Below are positions 1 to 8,162 of a stretch of DNA of 33,401 bases, piece after piece. A program made the position numbers and the translations under genes. The notes under the pieces are model-generated. The model was not told where the DNA came from and did not search any database. It saw nothing but the letters and a program-made list of their open reading frames with translations. The stretch spans positions 25,758 through 59,158 of the forward strand of contig SWDN01000002.1 of NCBI GenBank assembly GCA_005116775.1. The letters are read 5' to 3'. Within the stretch, counting starts at the first letter, position 1, and each line of letters starts with the position of its first letter. The stretch is from Nitrospira sp. (lineage in GTDB: Bacteria > Nitrospirota > Nitrospiria > Nitrospirales > Nitrospiraceae).

Positions 1-2
1 TC

Positions 3-1085
3 AAAGGACAGCGCGCGTTCGATGCGGCGGTATCGTTGGCGGCGACACTGGCGAAGCAGGACTATCTGGTGACGTTCGGTATCAAGCCGATCCGTCCCGA
101 AACTGGCTATGGATACATCAAACCCAACCGAAAAGTGACGTTAGAAAAACAAGGTGCACTCAAGGGACATCCTGTCAGCCGATTCGTTGAAAAACCCAAT
201 GCGGCTAAAGCCGCGCAATATCTCAAGGCCGGAGACTACTACTGGAACAGCGGCATGTTCATTTGGCGCGCCGCAGCCATCCTTGATCAAATCAGGCTCC
301 ATCAACCCGTTCTTTTTCGAGGCATCGAGATGATCAGTCAATTGATGCAGGCGGGGGCGAGCAGGCAGGCCATCGACGATGCCTACCGGACGCTGACGCC
401 GGTCTCAATCGATACGGGCGTCATGGAACGATCGAAGAAAGCCGCGATTGTGCCGGTGTCATTTCAATGGTCTGACGTCGGGAGTTGGGGAAGTTTGGAT
501 GAGGTGGCGCCCAAGGATAAGGCCGGCAATGTCGTGGTCGGACGTGTGGTCGATGTCGGTAGCCGTCGATCGATCATCTACGGGGATCGCCGGCTTGTGG
601 CGACGATCGGACTGACCGACATGGTGGTGGTCGATACGCCGGACGCCACATTAGTCTGTCCAAAATCCCGCGCTCAGGAAGTGAAGCAGTTGGTCGACAT
701 TCTCAAGAAGCAGAACGCGCCGGAACATCTGGAGCATCTGACCGTACATCGGCCCTGGGGGTCCTATACGATCCTGGAAGAAGGACCTGGCTATAAAGTA
801 AAGCGCGTGACCGTAAAGCCAGGAGGGCGGCTCTCGTTACAGATGCACCATCGACGGAGTGAACATTGGGTCGTGATTGCCGGAACGGCGCGGGTGACTA
901 GAGGCACTGAGGTGTTCGATCTCAAGATCGGCCATAGCACAGAAATTCCTGTCGAAACCCGTCACAGACTGGAAAACCCCGGTCAAGAAGCGCTGCATAT
1001 CATTGAAGTGCAAAACGGGCCGTATCTTGGGGAGGACGATATCGTCCGGTTTCAGGATGATTATGGGCGAAACGTCAAACAGTGA
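3..1085 (+). CDS. manC: Mannose-1-phosphate guanylyltransferase / mannose-6-phosphate isomerase, 5'-truncated by window edge
   Basis: This enzyme makes GDP-mannose from mannose-1-phosphate and GTP in the cytoplasm; the long form also carries a type II phosphomannose isomerase cupin. The frame is open from base 3, so the N-terminal nucleotide-binding loop lies outside the window and any start seen here is artificial. The FVEKP sugar-nucleotide motif is near nt 183-197, followed by YWNSGMF. The C-terminal cupin starts at RPWGSY (about nt 750) and contains the metal-binding QMHHRRSEHW stretch (about nt 841-870). It precedes a phosphomannomutase by 76 nt, which fits a mannose-activation operon for exopolysaccharide or LPS. 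The stop codon lies inside a hairpin repeat. Family assignment is firm; which sugar product dominates is not visible. Confidence 0.93.
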   Translation, partial: KGQRAFDAAVSLAATLAKQDYLVTFGIKPIRPETGYGYIKPNRKVTLEKQGALKGHPVSRFVEKPNAAKAAQYLKAGDYYWNSGMFIWRAAAILDQIRLHQPVLFRGIEMISQLMQAGASRQAIDDAYRTLTPVSIDTGVMERSKKAAIVPVSFQWSDVGSWGSLDEVAPKDKAGNVVVGRVVDVGSRRSIIYGDRRLVATIGLTDMVVVDTPDATLVCPKSRAQEVKQLVDILKKQNAPEHLEHLTVHRPWGSYTILEEGPGYKVKRVTVKPGGRLSLQMHHRRSEHWVVIAGTARVTRGTEVFDLKIGHSTEIPVETRHRLENPGQEALHIIEVQNGPYLGEDDIVRFQDDYGRNVKQ

Positions 1086-1150
1086 TGCGCGATGTGGTGG
1101 GATATTCTCTGTCCCGCATGACTGATCACTCATCACGCATCACTCGTCAC
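1082..1150. repeat. Intergenic hairpin with 7-bp periodic array
   Basis: Five consecutive heptamers of the type NNNTCAC (for example TCATCAC, GCATCAC) run from 1116 to 1150. The sequence gtgatgcgcgatg at 1082-1094 pairs with catcacgcatcac at 1131-1143 with one mismatch, giving a 13-bp stem. The stem includes the stop codon of the upstream gene, and the array ends directly before the ribosome binding site aggag of the next gene. It belongs to the same period-7 family as the arrays near 8074, 11671, 21073 and 27023. Confidence 0.7.
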
Positions 1151-1161
1151 AGGAGTTAGGA

Positions 1162-2562
1162 ATGGGTTTATTCCGCGAATACGATTTGCGCGGCATCGTA
1201 GGCCAGGAACTCACCGATTCGATTGCGGAACGGGTAGGCCGCGCCTATAGCACGTATGTGAAAGATCGCGGGGTGAAGACCATCTCAGTTGGGCGAGATG
1301 GCCGATTGAGTTCACCCGGGCTTCACAAGGCTCTCGTGCAGGGGCTCCTTGCCGGTGGATTGAATGTCGTGGATATCGGTATTTGTCCCTCGCCGCTCGT
1401 GTATTTCTCCCTGTTTCAGCTCCCGGTTGACGGAGGCATTATGATCACCGGGAGTCACAATGCAGCCGAATACAATGGATTTAAGATCTGCATCGGGAAA
1501 GACGCGATTCATGGAGAGGAGATCCAGGCGCTTCGAGCGGTGATGGAGGCCGGTTCTTTCGTGTTTGGAGCTGGGCAGTTGTCGGAGCACCCCATCATTC
1601 CCGACTACCTGGCCTATATCGAGAAAAGCTTCAGTCACGTCAATGCCAAGCGCCTCCATGTCGTGATCGATTGTGGAAATGGGGTGGCGGCGTTGGTGGC
1701 CAAACAGGCGTTGGAGCTTCTCGGCTGTCATGTCACAGGGCTCTATTGCGATCTCGACGGGAGATTTCCGAACCACCACCCCGACCCCACGGTGTTAGAG
1801 AATCTCGACGATCTAATTCAGTCCGTCAAGCAACATAAAGCCGATGTCGGGATCGGCTACGATGGAGATGCTGATCGCATTGGGACCATCGATGAACAGG
1901 GCAATGTGTTATGGGGCGATCGCCTCATGGTAGTCTACGCGCGCGATATTCTGGCGGCCAAGCCGGGGAGCACCATCATTTCAGAGGTCAAGTCCTCCCA
2001 GAGCCTCTATGATGATATTGCGAAGCGGGGAGGGCGACCAATCATGTGGAAAACCGGTCACTCCTTGATCAAGGCGAAGATGAAGAGCGAGCAGGCCGTC
2101 TTGGCAGGAGAAATGTCCGGGCACATGTTTTTTGCCGATCGGTACTTTGGGTATGATGACGCGATTTATGCCTCGTGCAGGCTGGTGGAAATTCTAGCCA
2201 AGACCACTCGTCCACTGTCCGCATTGGTGGCAGATCTTCCGAAGACCTCCGTCACCCCTGAGATTAGGGTAGACGTGTCGGACACCATAAAATTTGGTTT
2301 GGTCAGGCATGTGCAGGAACGGCTGGCAGACTGCATGAAGACTCGGAAGGAGCTTGGTCCTGCCAAGCTGGTGGTGCGTGATGTCGTCACCATTGATGGG
2401 GTGCGTGCCATCTTCGAGGATGGGTGGGGCCTGATCCGAGCGTCGAATACCCAGCCGGCCCTTGTCTTACGGTTTGAAGCCGCTTCGCCGGAGCAATTAG
2501 CCAAAATTCGCGCAGTCATTGAGGGCGAATTGGCAGCGGCCAAACAATCCCTTGGCTGCTAA
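1162..2562 (+). CDS. manB: Phosphomannomutase/phosphoglucomutase (alpha-D-phosphohexomutase)
   Basis: This cytoplasmic mutase interconverts hexose-6-phosphate and hexose-1-phosphate and supplies mannose-1-phosphate to the preceding gene product. At 466 aa it has the full family length. The phosphoserine loop ITGSHN places the catalytic serine at Ser98. The magnesium loop reads DGDADR (residues 234-239) where many relatives have DGDGDR. The sugar-specificity loop GEMSGH is at 316-321 and the C-terminal phosphate-binding loop RASNTQP begins at Arg426, close to the RASNT form of AlgC. The ATG is preceded by aggag at suitable spacing. Its position after the manC-type gene favours mannose use, but AlgC-like enzymes act on glucose too. 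Confidence 0.93.
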   Translation: MGLFREYDLRGIVGQELTDSIAERVGRAYSTYVKDRGVKTISVGRDGRLSSPGLHKALVQGLLAGGLNVVDIGICPSPLVYFSLFQLPVDGGIMITGSHNAAEYNGFKICIGKDAIHGEEIQALRAVMEAGSFVFGAGQLSEHPIIPDYLAYIEKSFSHVNAKRLHVVIDCGNGVAALVAKQALELLGCHVTGLYCDLDGRFPNHHPDPTVLENLDDLIQSVKQHKADVGIGYDGDADRIGTIDEQGNVLWGDRLMVVYARDILAAKPGSTIISEVKSSQSLYDDIAKRGGRPIMWKTGHSLIKAKMKSEQAVLAGEMSGHMFFADRYFGYDDAIYASCRLVEILAKTTRPLSALVADLPKTSVTPEIRVDVSDTIKFGLVRHVQERLADCMKTRKELGPAKLVVRDVVTIDGVRAIFEDGWGLIRASNTQPALVLRFEAASPEQLAKIRAVIEGELAAAKQSLGC

Positions 2563-2688
2563 GCAGGATACTGAAAAGTCCACCAGCGGCGTTCTCGGCT
2601 CATCGAAATCCTCAACTTACCTCTGAGGGTCCGTCTCCGGTTTCGATTCGACCGCGGCCTTGCTGAACGGCCTTTTTGAGCATCCTGC
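2563..2688. repeat. 126-bp interspersed element with imperfect 20-bp terminal inverted repeats
   Basis: The left end gcaggatactgaaaagtcc matches the inverted right end ggcctttttgagcatcctgc with about three mismatches and one length difference. The element begins right after the phosphomannomutase stop codon. Its right part has ggcc, a 9-nt loop, ggcc and then five T (2656-2677), which could act as a factor-independent terminator. I remember very similar sequences scattered in Nitrospira genomes, but could not check copy number. The element encodes no credible protein, so a MITE-like or REP-like nature is likely. Confidence 0.65.
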
Positions 2689-2734
2689 GGGATACGTTCT
2701 TTTTCTGTGCCATCCCCCCCCAAGCTTACCTCAA

Positions 2735-3568
2735 ATGACTGCTTCTCAACCGATACAGCTTCATTCACGATGCGTTGTATCGCTTCATGCTCTTCTTTTG
2801 CGCACGTGGCTCATACGCCTGATAGTGAGTGCCATGAGCGGTGCGGTTTCTTGGGCTGAGACCGGCGAACTCCCTGCAGCGCGATTCTTCCACGTCGGCG
2901 AACAGCTCACCTACGAGATTTCCTGGATGAATATCACTGCGGGCACGGCTGTGATGGCTGTCCGTGATGCTGGAATGGATGGGGAGCGCCCTGTGGCGAA
3001 ATTAGTCACCACGGCGCAATCGAGTCCTTTCGTCACCAAATTCTTTCCCGTGGATAACCGAATCGAATCGATCGTAGATCCCGCCACGCTGCTTCCGGAG
3101 CATTTGAACTTCAGGCGGCGAGAAGGGAAGAAGAAAGAAGACTTCGAGTACACATTTCATCAGAAAGAGGGAAGGATCACAGTTGTCAAAGGCGGGACGA
3201 CTGAAACATTGGAGATGCCGACGGGCACCCAAGACGTCATCTCTTGTCTCTATTATGCGCGTAGCACATTATCGTTCCAGCCTGGCTCATCTCTGACGAT
3301 GAATGTGTATTACGATAAAAAGAACCGCAAACTGGATGTACAGGTCGAGGAGATCGAGACGGTCAGTGGTCCGTGGGGGGAAGTTGAAACGGTTCGTGTG
3401 TTGGTGATCATGCCATTTCAAGGTCTCTTCCTCAACCAGGGCAACATCCGGGTATGGTTTACCAACGACGATCGGCGCATTCCGATTCGCATGAAGGCGA
3501 AAGTCATCATTGGGTCGATTGTGGCTGACCTCGTCAGCGGATGGCCGGTGTCTTCACCAGCGCAATGA
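2735..3568 (+). CDS. DUF3108-family exported protein
   Basis: This 277-aa protein (from the ATG at 2735) has a hydrophobic N-terminal stretch ending in a plausible signal-peptidase site (VSWA before ETGE), followed by a beta-rich domain. Features of the domain include GEQLTYEISW, AGTAVM and a late VRVWF/IPIRMKAKV pattern typical of DUF3108 proteins, which are predicted periplasmic or envelope proteins of unknown function. The open frame extends upstream into the interspersed repeat, so starts before 2735 are unlikely; an ATG at 2834 directly before the hydrophobic part is an alternative. No strong ribosome binding site decides between them. The neighbouring fbp gene begins about 60 nt downstream. 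Confidence 0.75.
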   Translation: MTASQPIQLHSRCVVSLHALLLRTWLIRLIVSAMSGAVSWAETGELPAARFFHVGEQLTYEISWMNITAGTAVMAVRDAGMDGERPVAKLVTTAQSSPFVTKFFPVDNRIESIVDPATLLPEHLNFRRREGKKKEDFEYTFHQKEGRITVVKGGTTETLEMPTGTQDVISCLYYARSTLSFQPGSSLTMNVYYDKKNRKLDVQVEEIETVSGPWGEVETVRVLVIMPFQGLFLNQGNIRVWFTNDDRRIPIRMKAKVIIGSIVADLVSGWPVSSPAQ

Positions 3569-3626
3569 GGGAACTAGCCTTTCGTTGCCCACTCAGTTCA
3601 AAACGGTTATACTCGCATCTATCATC

Positions 3627-4634
3627 ATGGGACAGTTTCCTCTTACATTAAGCAGATTTATCGGCCAGAATCAGGCGGTCTCCCCAGGAACCGCTGGGGA
3701 ATTTTCCAGTCTTCTCAGTCAGATCGGCCTGGTTGGGAAACTCATTGCGCAGGATCTGAGACATGCCGGTTTGATCGATATCCTGGGAACGACAGGTGAG
3801 ATCAATGTGCAGGGGGAGACAGTCAAGAAACTGGATGAGATTGCGAACGAGACGTTTCTCAAGGTATTTCACCAAAGCGAACTTGTGTGCGCATTGGCGT
3901 CTGAAGAGATGGAAAAGCCGGCTCTGTTTCCGGAGAATTGGCCACAGGCCCAGTACATGGTGCTCTTCGACCCTCTTGATGGCTCATCGAACACGGACTG
4001 CAACATGCCGCTCGGCACCATTTTTTCCGTTGTGAAGTCCGAGCGTAAAGACCGGATGCCGACCGCAGATAACCTCGTTCGCAAGGGAACAGAGCAGGTA
4101 GCCGCCGGGTATCTCCTCTATGGGTCAAGCACCATGCTGGTCTATACGGTTGGACAAGGAGTCCATGGGTTTACATTGGAGCCAAGCATCGGCGAGTATC
4201 TGCTCTCCCATGAGCAGATACAGATTCCGGTTCGAGGCAAGGTCTATGGTGTGAACGAAGGGAATTATCATAAGTGGCCAGGGGGAACGCAACAGTATAT
4301 CGACAGTCTGAAAGTCAAGGACACAGCGACTGGGCGTCCCTACAGTGTGCGCTACTCCGGCTGTCTGGTGGCCGATGTGCATCGGATTCTCATCGGGGGA
4401 GGCATTTATCTCTATCCCGGTGAGCTGGACAAGCCGGAGGGTAAGCTTCGGCTGTTGTACGAAGCCAATCCGTTGGCGTGGGTCGTGGAGCAGGCCGGCG
4501 GGAAGGCCAGCACGGGGACCTCGCGCATTTTGGACGTGGAAGCGAAGCAGTTGCATCAGCGGGTGCCGTTGATTATTGGAAGCCCGGACGACGTTCAGGA
4601 CGCAGAGGAGTTCATTCAAGGCAGACGGATGTAA
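3627..4634 (+). CDS. fbp: Class I fructose-1,6-bisphosphatase
   Basis: The enzyme hydrolyses fructose-1,6-bisphosphate to fructose-6-phosphate, the committed step of gluconeogenesis. From the ATG at 3627 it is 335 aa, the usual family length. The metal-binding motif FDPLDGSSN begins at Phe114. A substrate-binding segment VRYSGCLVADVHRIL and the C-terminal LLYEANPLAWVVEQAGG are both characteristic. The open frame extends further upstream, but that part overlaps the DUF3108 gene and has no family similarity. No clear Shine-Dalgarno sequence precedes 3627. The aldolase lies 124 nt downstream on the same strand, so the two consecutive gluconeogenic steps are adjacent, fitting an autotroph that builds sugars from C3 units. 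Confidence 0.95.
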   Translation: MGQFPLTLSRFIGQNQAVSPGTAGEFSSLLSQIGLVGKLIAQDLRHAGLIDILGTTGEINVQGETVKKLDEIANETFLKVFHQSELVCALASEEMEKPALFPENWPQAQYMVLFDPLDGSSNTDCNMPLGTIFSVVKSERKDRMPTADNLVRKGTEQVAAGYLLYGSSTMLVYTVGQGVHGFTLEPSIGEYLLSHEQIQIPVRGKVYGVNEGNYHKWPGGTQQYIDSLKVKDTATGRPYSVRYSGCLVADVHRILIGGGIYLYPGELDKPEGKLRLLYEANPLAWVVEQAGGKASTGTSRILDVEAKQLHQRVPLIIGSPDDVQDAEEFIQGRRM

Positions 4635-4645
4635 TCTCAGGCAGA

Positions 4646-4713
4646 TAGGCTGAAGGTGTTCAGGCTGAAGTGTTCGGATCTCTGTCCTTAGCCCTACAAT
4701 CCTTCAGCCTGAA
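4646..4713. repeat. Tandem 14-bp repeat and 12-bp perfect inverted repeat downstream of fbp
   Basis: Two near-identical units built around aggctgaaggtgtt occur in tandem at about 4646-4674. The second contains ttcaggctgaag (4659-4670), which is perfectly complementary to cttcagcctgaa at 4702-4713, leaving a 31-nt loop. No T-run follows, so a role as a factor-independent terminator is not obvious. mRNA stabilisation or a mobile repeat are alternatives. Confidence 0.6.
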
Positions 4714-4758
4714 TAGCTACTAGCGGATACCGTTTCGCGAACCCAGAGGAGGAGAGAC

Positions 4759-5682
4759 ATGGCTGATCGAGTACAGGAGATTCTCAGCTGGTACGGCAGC
4801 GACAATGCGGGAACAAGAACGAATATCGCTCGTCTGTTGCGCCACGGAAAATTGGCGGGAACTGGTAAGCTGGTAATCTTGCCGGTCGACCAAGGATTCG
4901 AACATGGCCCAGCTCGGAGCTTTGCGCCGAATCCAGGGGGATATAATCCGCACTACCACTTTCAATTGGCTATCGATGCCGGCTGCAATGCCTATGCGGC
5001 TCCATTGGGATTTCTCGAAGCTGGCGCCGCCGAATTCGCGGGCCGGATTCCGCTGATCCTGAAGTTGAACAATCACGATGTGCTGCACGACGAGAAAGAC
5101 CCCTTGCCCTCGGTCACCGGTAGTGTGAGAGACGCGCTCCGGCTTGGTTGTTCAGCGGTTGGATTTACGATCTATCCAGGGTCATCGCACTGTAACGCCA
5201 TGTATCAACAACTGCGCGCGATTGCAGAGGAGGCCAAAGACTCCGGCTTGGCGGTCGTCGTATGGTCGTATCCACGTGGTTCGGTGCTGAGTAAGGAAGG
5301 GGAAACCGCGATCGATGTGGTGGCCTATGCGGCGCATATTGCAGCCGAGCTCGGCGCGCATGTCATTAAGGTCAAGCTCCCCACTGCGCATCTTGAGCAG
5401 GCTGCGGCCAAAAAAGTGTACGAATCGTCCAAGATTCCGATTGCGACCCTGGCGGAGCGAGTCAAACATGTGGTGCAGAGCTCGTTCGATGGACGCCGGA
5501 TCGTCATTTTCTCCGGAGGGGCCAAGAGCGAAGACCAGCATGTCTTTGAGGAAGCGCGTGCCATTCGTGACGGCGGCGGGTTCGGGTCCATCATCGGGCG
5601 GAATTCGTTCCAACGGCCTCGCGCGGAGGCGATCAAGTTTCTCCAGACCATTATGGGGATCTATTCCGGCGACATTCTCTGA
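4759..5682 (+). CDS. fba: Class I fructose-bisphosphate aldolase, archaeal/DhnA type
   Basis: This cytoplasmic Schiff-base aldolase joins dihydroxyacetone phosphate and glyceraldehyde-3-phosphate, or cleaves the product in glycolysis. At 307 aa it matches the DhnA/FbaB family. The PVDQGFEHGP motif carries a conserved acidic residue at Asp44. The later stretch HVIKVKLPT contains the presumed Schiff-base lysine, most likely Lys204 (Lys206 is adjacent). GFTIYPGS and VVWSYPRGS are further family segments. The start is fixed by a strong gaggaggag ribosome binding site before the ATG. It follows fbp, which indicates a gluconeogenic role. Confidence 0.93.
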   Translation: MADRVQEILSWYGSDNAGTRTNIARLLRHGKLAGTGKLVILPVDQGFEHGPARSFAPNPGGYNPHYHFQLAIDAGCNAYAAPLGFLEAGAAEFAGRIPLILKLNNHDVLHDEKDPLPSVTGSVRDALRLGCSAVGFTIYPGSSHCNAMYQQLRAIAEEAKDSGLAVVVWSYPRGSVLSKEGETAIDVVAYAAHIAAELGAHVIKVKLPTAHLEQAAAKKVYESSKIPIATLAERVKHVVQSSFDGRRIVIFSGGAKSEDQHVFEEARAIRDGGGFGSIIGRNSFQRPRAEAIKFLQTIMGIYSGDIL

Positions 5683-5748
5683 TGCGCCACAATACAGCGA
5701 AGTCTATGACCTGTTTGGACCACAAGGGATGAAGAGCAAGGATCACCT

Positions 5749-7272
5749 ATGAAACTCGTGCGATCAGGGCTCGTTCCGCTGGCGTTGATCACTGGAGGGA
5801 TTATCATTGGCATTGTGGTGGCGTCCAACATGGATTGGTTGCCGTCCGGCACGGCCGGACCTGAACCGATTCCAAACCCCATTGTGCGTCCAGTTGCCAC
5901 TGCGCCACAGTTGCCGATGGGTGGCGGTGGGGGGAACGCCAAGAACTTCGTCGAGATCGCCAAATCAGTGAAGCCGGCGGTCGTCAACATTGCGGCCACG
6001 CGAAGCGGAAAATCCGGAGATAGTCCGCACGGGTCGCCGCTCGATGATCCGTTTTTTCGCAAGTTTTTCGGCGATGAACTGTTCAAACGCGATGCGCCTC
6101 AACGAGAGCCGAAAGAGCGCGGCCAGGGGTCCGGGGTCATTGTGGAGTCCAACGGGTTAATCGTCACCAACAATCATGTCGTGAACAAGGCCGACGACAT
6201 TCGCGTCTTTTTGTCCGACAAGCGGGAATTTAAGGGCAAGCTGATCGGCACCGACGCGAAAACGGATATTGCGATTGTGAAAATCGAAGCGACCGGGCTG
6301 CCCACCATTCCCTGGGCCGACTCCGATCAACTGGAGGTCGGGGAGTATGTGTTGGCTGTGGGGAGTCCGTTCGGACTTACCCAGACCGTGACCATGGGGA
6401 TTGTCAGCGCAGTCGGGCGGGCCAGCATGGGTATTGCCGAGTATGAAGACTTCATCCAAACCGATGCGGCGATCAATCCTGGAAATTCAGGAGGCGCGCT
6501 CGTCAATGTGCGAGGCGAATTGGTCGGAATCAATACGGCGATCTTCAGTCAGAGCGGCGGCAGCATGGGCATCGGGTTCGCGGTGCCGAGCAATTTGTCG
6601 CGCGCCATCATGGATCAGTTGGTCCGGACGGGCAAGGTCGTTCGTGGCTGGCTCGGTGTCGCCATTCAAGACTTGACTCCTGAGTTGGCCACGCAGTTCG
6701 GGATCACCGACACGAAGGGTGTGCTGGTTAGCGATGTGATGGCGGAGAGTCCTGCCAAGAAGGCGGGATTTGAGCGCGCAGATGTCATTGTCGAATATGA
6801 CAGCAAGTCGATGGACTCGCCGACGCATTTGCGGAATGCCGTGGCACAGACTCCCATCGGGAAGAAGGTCTCGGTCAAGCTGATTCGAGACAAGAAGCCC
6901 AAAACGATCGAAGTGATGATTGTGGAGCAGCCGAAATCGTTAGGGCAGCCCAGCGCAGAGGAGAACAGGGAGTCGGCGGTATCGACAGGTGTCCTTTCGG
7001 ATCTTGAGGTCCGTGAACTCAACGACGAATTGACTGCCCGGTATGGATTGAAGACCTCTGATCGTGGCGTGGTGGTCATCTCCGTCAAGTCAGGAAGCAC
7101 GGCGGAGGAAATGGGTGTGCGTGAAGGCGATGTGATTCTCGAAGTCAATCGTAAGGCGGTGAGCTCGCTCAAGTCCTATGAACAAGCCGCTTCAGGCCTT
7201 GCCAAAGATCAAGCGGTTCTCTTGTTGCTTAAGCGGAAAGGCCAGGCGATCTATCTCACGCTGAGGCCGTGA
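5749..7272 (+). CDS. degQ: Do/HtrA-type periplasmic serine protease with two PDZ domains
   Basis: This envelope quality-control protease degrades or refolds misfolded exported proteins. It is 507 aa, with an N-terminal hydrophobic segment (about residues 7-25) serving as signal peptide or membrane anchor and a Pro/Gly-rich linker. The trypsin-like domain has the catalytic triad His143 (TNNHVV), Asp173 (KTDIAIVKI) and Ser247 (GNSGGALV), with spacings of 30 and 74 residues close to those of DegP. Two PDZ domains follow, roughly 290-385 and 415-505. DegP and DegQ subtypes cannot be separated from sequence alone. It sits between the aldolase and ispD on the same strand, and its terminator region is a 9-bp periodic repeat. 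Confidence 0.95.
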   Translation: MKLVRSGLVPLALITGGIIIGIVVASNMDWLPSGTAGPEPIPNPIVRPVATAPQLPMGGGGGNAKNFVEIAKSVKPAVVNIAATRSGKSGDSPHGSPLDDPFFRKFFGDELFKRDAPQREPKERGQGSGVIVESNGLIVTNNHVVNKADDIRVFLSDKREFKGKLIGTDAKTDIAIVKIEATGLPTIPWADSDQLEVGEYVLAVGSPFGLTQTVTMGIVSAVGRASMGIAEYEDFIQTDAAINPGNSGGALVNVRGELVGINTAIFSQSGGSMGIGFAVPSNLSRAIMDQLVRTGKVVRGWLGVAIQDLTPELATQFGITDTKGVLVSDVMAESPAKKAGFERADVIVEYDSKSMDSPTHLRNAVAQTPIGKKVSVKLIRDKKPKTIEVMIVEQPKSLGQPSAEENRESAVSTGVLSDLEVRELNDELTARYGLKTSDRGVVVISVKSGSTAEEMGVREGDVILEVNRKAVSSLKSYEQAASGLAKDQAVLLLLKRKGQAIYLTLRP

Positions 7273-7282
7273 TCGGCTCAAG

Positions 7283-7336
7283 TTCATTTGGTCTATCTGG
7301 TCTGTTCGGTCTGTCTCGTGTGTTTGGTTGAATGAG
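7283..7336. repeat. 9-bp periodic intergenic array between degQ and ispD
   Basis: Successive nonamers resembling TCTRTYTGG (for example tctatctgg at 7292, tctgttcgg at 7301, tgtgtttgg at 7319) fill the gap. The segment gtctatctggt (7291-7301) is the exact inverse complement of accagatagac just after the ispD start codon, so a hairpin could cover the ispD translation start. Confidence 0.65.
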
Positions 7337-7344
7337 CTAATCGG

Positions 7345-8073
7345 ATGAACCAGATAGACGCTTTTCCTCGTCAGGTTCCGTTGGTGGTGGCGCTTGTGCC
7401 TGCGGCTGGCCGCGGGCTTCGGATGGGTGGTTCCATCCCTAAACAATTTCTGTCGTTGGGTGGTGAGCCACTCATCGTTCAGTCGTTGCGGACATTGCAA
7501 GCCGCTCCCGATGTCGACCAAGTTGTCCTTGCCGTTCCCCTTGCGGACATCGAATACTGTGAAAAAGAGATCGTCTCGCGGCATCGATTCACCAAAGTGT
7601 CGAATGTGGTGGAGGGCGGCGCAGAGCGCCAAGATTCAGTGCGGCACGCCCTCGCACAGGTCCATCCGGACACAGAGATTGTGCTCATTCACGATGCCGT
7701 GCGTCCGTTTATGACGCAAGGGATGATCAGAGAGGTTGTGGCAGCGGCGAGGAAAGAGGGCGCGGCGATTATTGCGCTTCCGATGCGGGACACCGTGAAA
7801 CAGGTACGGGCAGATGGAACCATTGAACGAACGGTCGATCGCGCCCCCTTGTGGCTGGCCCAAACACCTCAGGCCTTTCGGCGGGATTGGATCGTGGCTG
7901 CCCACAAGAAAGCGCATGACGAGGGGATTCGAGCCACCGACGACGCATTTTTGGTCGAATGGTCGGGGCATCCCGTTGCAGTAGTGGAGGGGAGTGGAGA
8001 GAACATCAAAGTGACGAGGCCTGAAGATTTAGTGATTGGCGAGGCGATTCTGGCAGCGAGAAAGGGACGTTAA
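7345..8073 (+). CDS. ispD: 2-C-methyl-D-erythritol 4-phosphate cytidylyltransferase
   Basis: IspD transfers CMP from CTP to methylerythritol phosphate in the MEP isoprenoid pathway. The 242-aa length is normal. The CTP-binding loop PAAGRGLRMGG is at residues 19-29, with PKQF at 33-36. HDAVRP and the C-terminal ENIKVTRPEDL are conserved family signatures. The chosen ATG gives a short N-terminal extension (MNQID) that is encoded by the edge of the 9-bp repeat, so the original start may have differed slightly; no strong ribosome binding site is seen. ispF follows 89 nt downstream. Confidence 0.95.
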   Translation: MNQIDAFPRQVPLVVALVPAAGRGLRMGGSIPKQFLSLGGEPLIVQSLRTLQAAPDVDQVVLAVPLADIEYCEKEIVSRHRFTKVSNVVEGGAERQDSVRHALAQVHPDTEIVLIHDAVRPFMTQGMIREVVAAARKEGAAIIALPMRDTVKQVRADGTIERTVDRAPLWLAQTPQAFRRDWIVAAHKKAHDEGIRATDDAFLVEWSGHPVAVVEGSGENIKVTRPEDLVIGEAILAARKGR

Positions 8074-8148
8074 ACGTGAACCGTTCAACGTGAATCGCGA
8101 AATGGAACATGTCTCACAGAATTAGAACGATTGACGTTTACGATTAAC
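8074..8148. repeat. 7-bp periodic arrays in inverted orientation between ispD and ispF
   Basis: Heptamers related to ACGTGAA occupy 8074-8101, with acgtgaa at 8074 and again at 8088. Complementary-type units (acgattg, acgttta) occupy about 8128-8148. The two halves can pair imperfectly to form a hairpin. The array starts at the ispD stop codon and ends just before the gaggag ribosome binding site of ispF. Confidence 0.6.
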
Positions 8149-8162
8149 GAGGAGCGACGCGT

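Noticed and set aside
2559-2768. 69-aa minus-strand frame
   Set aside because: It coincides with the interspersed repeat and its edge, and has no ribosome binding site or similarity.
6666-7172. 168-aa minus-strand frame
   Set aside because: Shadow of the Do/HtrA protease coding sequence.
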